A stretch of 64,000 bases of DNA, taken from NCBI GenBank assembly GCA_000827205.1, contig KN832560.1:399478-463477 (forward strand), in the 5' to 3' direction. Within the stretch, counting starts at the first letter, position 1; each line of letters opens with the position of its first letter. This DNA comes from Plicaturopsis crispa FD-325 SS-3. Taxonomy: Eukaryota; Basidiomycota; Agaricomycetes; Amylocorticiales; Amylocorticiaceae. Below the pieces are notes generated by a model that saw only the letters and a program-made list of their open reading frames with translations, ran no database searches and was not told the origin of the DNA. Shown here piece after piece: positions 62,591 to 64,000 of the stretch. The position numbers were made by a program, and so were the translations under genes.

Positions 62591-64000
62591 ATGCTTGCAC
62601 GACGACTGCCCCGGCTGCTCAAACCTACGCGGTTACCAGTCCTCCTCCGCGGTCACGCAACAGCCGCAGCCGCCGCCGACCCCGCCCGTACGTCCCCCTC
62701 CCCCTTCCCTTAGCGCCACGCTAACCCTTCGGCGTACAGCGACACCAAAACCAGACCCGCCGAAGCGCCCCGAGCCCCGACTCAAGCGCTTCTGGACCAC
62801 CGTCGGCATAACCCCCTCCCCCTCCTCCATATCCGTCACACTCGACGCGCGGCCGCTCAAGACCCCCGCGGGTAACCCCCTCCGGCTCCCCCCACGCAAG
62901 GCACTCGCGGCTGCGCTGGTGGCGAGCGAGTGGGAGAGGATGGAGACGGTGGTGAAGCCGCATGCGCTGCCTATGGTGCGTGTCTCTCTCTTCGCTTATA
63001 CAGGGAGCGTGTTATTGATGAAGGCGTGATAGACATCGCTGGTAAGCCGCGCGATAGACGCGCTGCAGAACGAAGCGACGCGCGCGCAGCTAAGGGAGGA
63101 GTTACTCGAGTATCTCGATACCGATACCATCTGGTACGTCCCCCCCTCTCCCCATCCTTCCCCTCTCCCCCTCCCCTTCCTTCCTCCCCTCCCCCTACAC
63201 CCCTCCCCTCCTCCTCCCTCTTCCCCTACTCATCCACGCACACCCCAGTTTCCACCAAGACTACCCCCCGCAGCTCGAAGCCCTCCAAAAGACGCACTGG
63301 GACCCCCTCCTCGCCTGGGCGCGCACCACCTTCGCCGCGGACATCCAGGTCTCGCAGTCGTTGCTCTTTTTCGCGCAGCCGGGGGAAGCGAAGGAGAGGG
63401 TGGCGAGGGAGATGGAGGGGTTGGATTGTTGGGAGTTGGCTGGTGCGTGGTGCTTTCTTGCCGTTCGTGCTGGGTTGCTGGGTAGCTGCTGATTTGCTTG
63501 TCCTCCGCTGTCTCTTCGTCCTCCGCTGTCTCTTTGTCCTCCCCTGTCTCTGTATGTGTATGTGCGTGCTCTCTTGGCGCGTGATCGTCAACAGCCCTCG
63601 AACGCGCCACCACCACGACCAAATCGCTGCTCATCGGCCTCGCGCTCGTGAAAAGGCACCTCTCCGCGGAGCAGGCCGCGCAAGCCGCCCAGGTCGAGGT
63701 CGCGAGCCAGATTGAGAGGTGGGGCGAGGTGGAGGATTGTGAGTGCTTTTTTTGTTTGGGTTTGGGTTGAAGGGTATGCTTGGTGTTTGAGGGAGGGGCT
63801 TGGTGGATGGGCGCGGACTGTCGGTCGTGGTGATGGCAATACCGCGCGCGTTGGCGTTTATGCCGCCTTCGGGCGTGCAGCCCGAGCGTCTTCTGGCGTG
63901 GTCTCGAAGCCTCTTCTAACATGCACTCCGAGCGTTTCGCGTTCATGCCGTCGCAGGCTGCTCTCATGATGCTGACTGCGCAGTTGGCGTACTCGCGTCC
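62591..64000 (+). CDS. ATP12: F1-ATPase assembly factor ATP12 (ATPAF2), 3' end cut by window
   Basis: Atp12 is a matrix chaperone that binds the F1 alpha subunit during ATP synthase assembly. The ATG at 62591 gives MLARRLPRLLKPTRLPVLL, a mitochondrial leader. After a C-rich intron, TPKPDPPKRPEPRLKRFWTTVGI begins the ATP12 domain: ISVTLDARPLKTPAGNPLRLP, ALVASEWERMETVVKPHALPM, then SRAIDALQNEATRAQLREELLEYLDTDTI, FHQDYPPQLEALQKTHWDPLL, QSLLFFAQPGEAKERVAREM and KSLLIGLALVKRHLSAEQAAQ. The conserved EVASQIERWGEVEDC lies at 63690-63738, and a last exon begins at about 63958. The window ends before a clear stop. Introns at 63136-63248 and elsewhere are C/T-rich. Confidence 0.9.
63136..63250 (+). repeat. 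C/T-rich intron tract in ATP12
   Basis: The intron after the exon ending EYLDTDTI is about 100 bp of almost pure C and T on the coding strand, with many C4-C6 runs. It mirrors the G/A-rich plus-strand tracts of the MSH3 introns next door. Confidence 0.6.

Noticed and set aside
61847-62713. 288-codon plus-strand open frame opposite the Msh3 N-terminus
   Set aside because: Antisense shadow of the low-complexity Ala/Lys/Asp-rich MSH3 exon; it also overlaps the ATP12 start region and shows no domain.

Overview
The window is nuclear DNA from a filamentous basidiomycete, most likely an Agaricomycete. Genes are split by many 50-60 nt GT-AG introns, spacing is tight (about one gene per 2.4 kb, both strands), and the gene content fits: basidiomycete-type trehalose phosphorylase, a CBM20 glucoamylase, a C-x2-C-x6-C-x8-C-x2-C-x6-C zinc-cluster factor, and a stand-alone RsfS-type protein. 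I recognise about 23 protein genes. I see no transposon, virus relic, rRNA, convincing tRNA or CRISPR array.

Layout. 1-9.3 kb: 3' part of TEL2 (+), complex I 24-kDa subunit (+), bestrophin-like anion channel (-), Cdc25 phosphatase (+). 10.2-14.1 kb: short-chain dehydrogenase (-) and secreted glucoamylase (-). 14.8-24.2 kb: CCT alpha (+), APC3/Cdc27 (+), class II aldolase-like protein (-), splicing factor SPF45 (+). 24.5-30.3 kb: succinate dehydrogenase flavoprotein (-) and a TBC1D5-like Rab-GAP (-). 30.3-39.6 kb is a sparser stretch with a Zn2Cys6 transcription factor, a small hydrophilic protein and a DUF6914-like protein, separated by long apparently empty spacers. 39.6-51.9 kb: RsfS/Atp25-N (-), Shr3 (+), LETM1 (-), a small orphan with a C/H-rich tail (-), trehalose phosphorylase (+), ALKBH1-like oxygenase (-), and a degenerate RNase III-fold protein (+). 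52.5-64 kb: POL5 (+), MSH3 (-), ATP12 (+, runs off the end).

There is no operon-like system. Most genes are housekeeping. Two themes recur: mitochondria (NDUFV2, SDHA, LETM1, RsfS/Atp25-N, ATP12) and cell cycle or genome upkeep (TEL2, CDC25, CDC27, MSH3, POL5). Carbohydrate use is represented by glucoamylase and trehalose phosphorylase. Many neighbours are divergent with short shared promoters (40391-40625, 50556-50816, 62437-62590) or convergent with almost touching ends (POL5/MSH3, 21 bp).

Most unusual observations: a predicted 6-nt micro-exon, next to a 23-nt one, that restores an invariant motif of the bestrophin-like channel; a nuclear-looking RNase III fold without catalytic acids; C/T-rich introns and in-frame repeats in MSH3; and a small orphan protein ending in a possible C-x2-C-x6-H-x2-H zinc knuckle. 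No clear new multi-gene system was found. All splice models were made by eye and lack transcript support.
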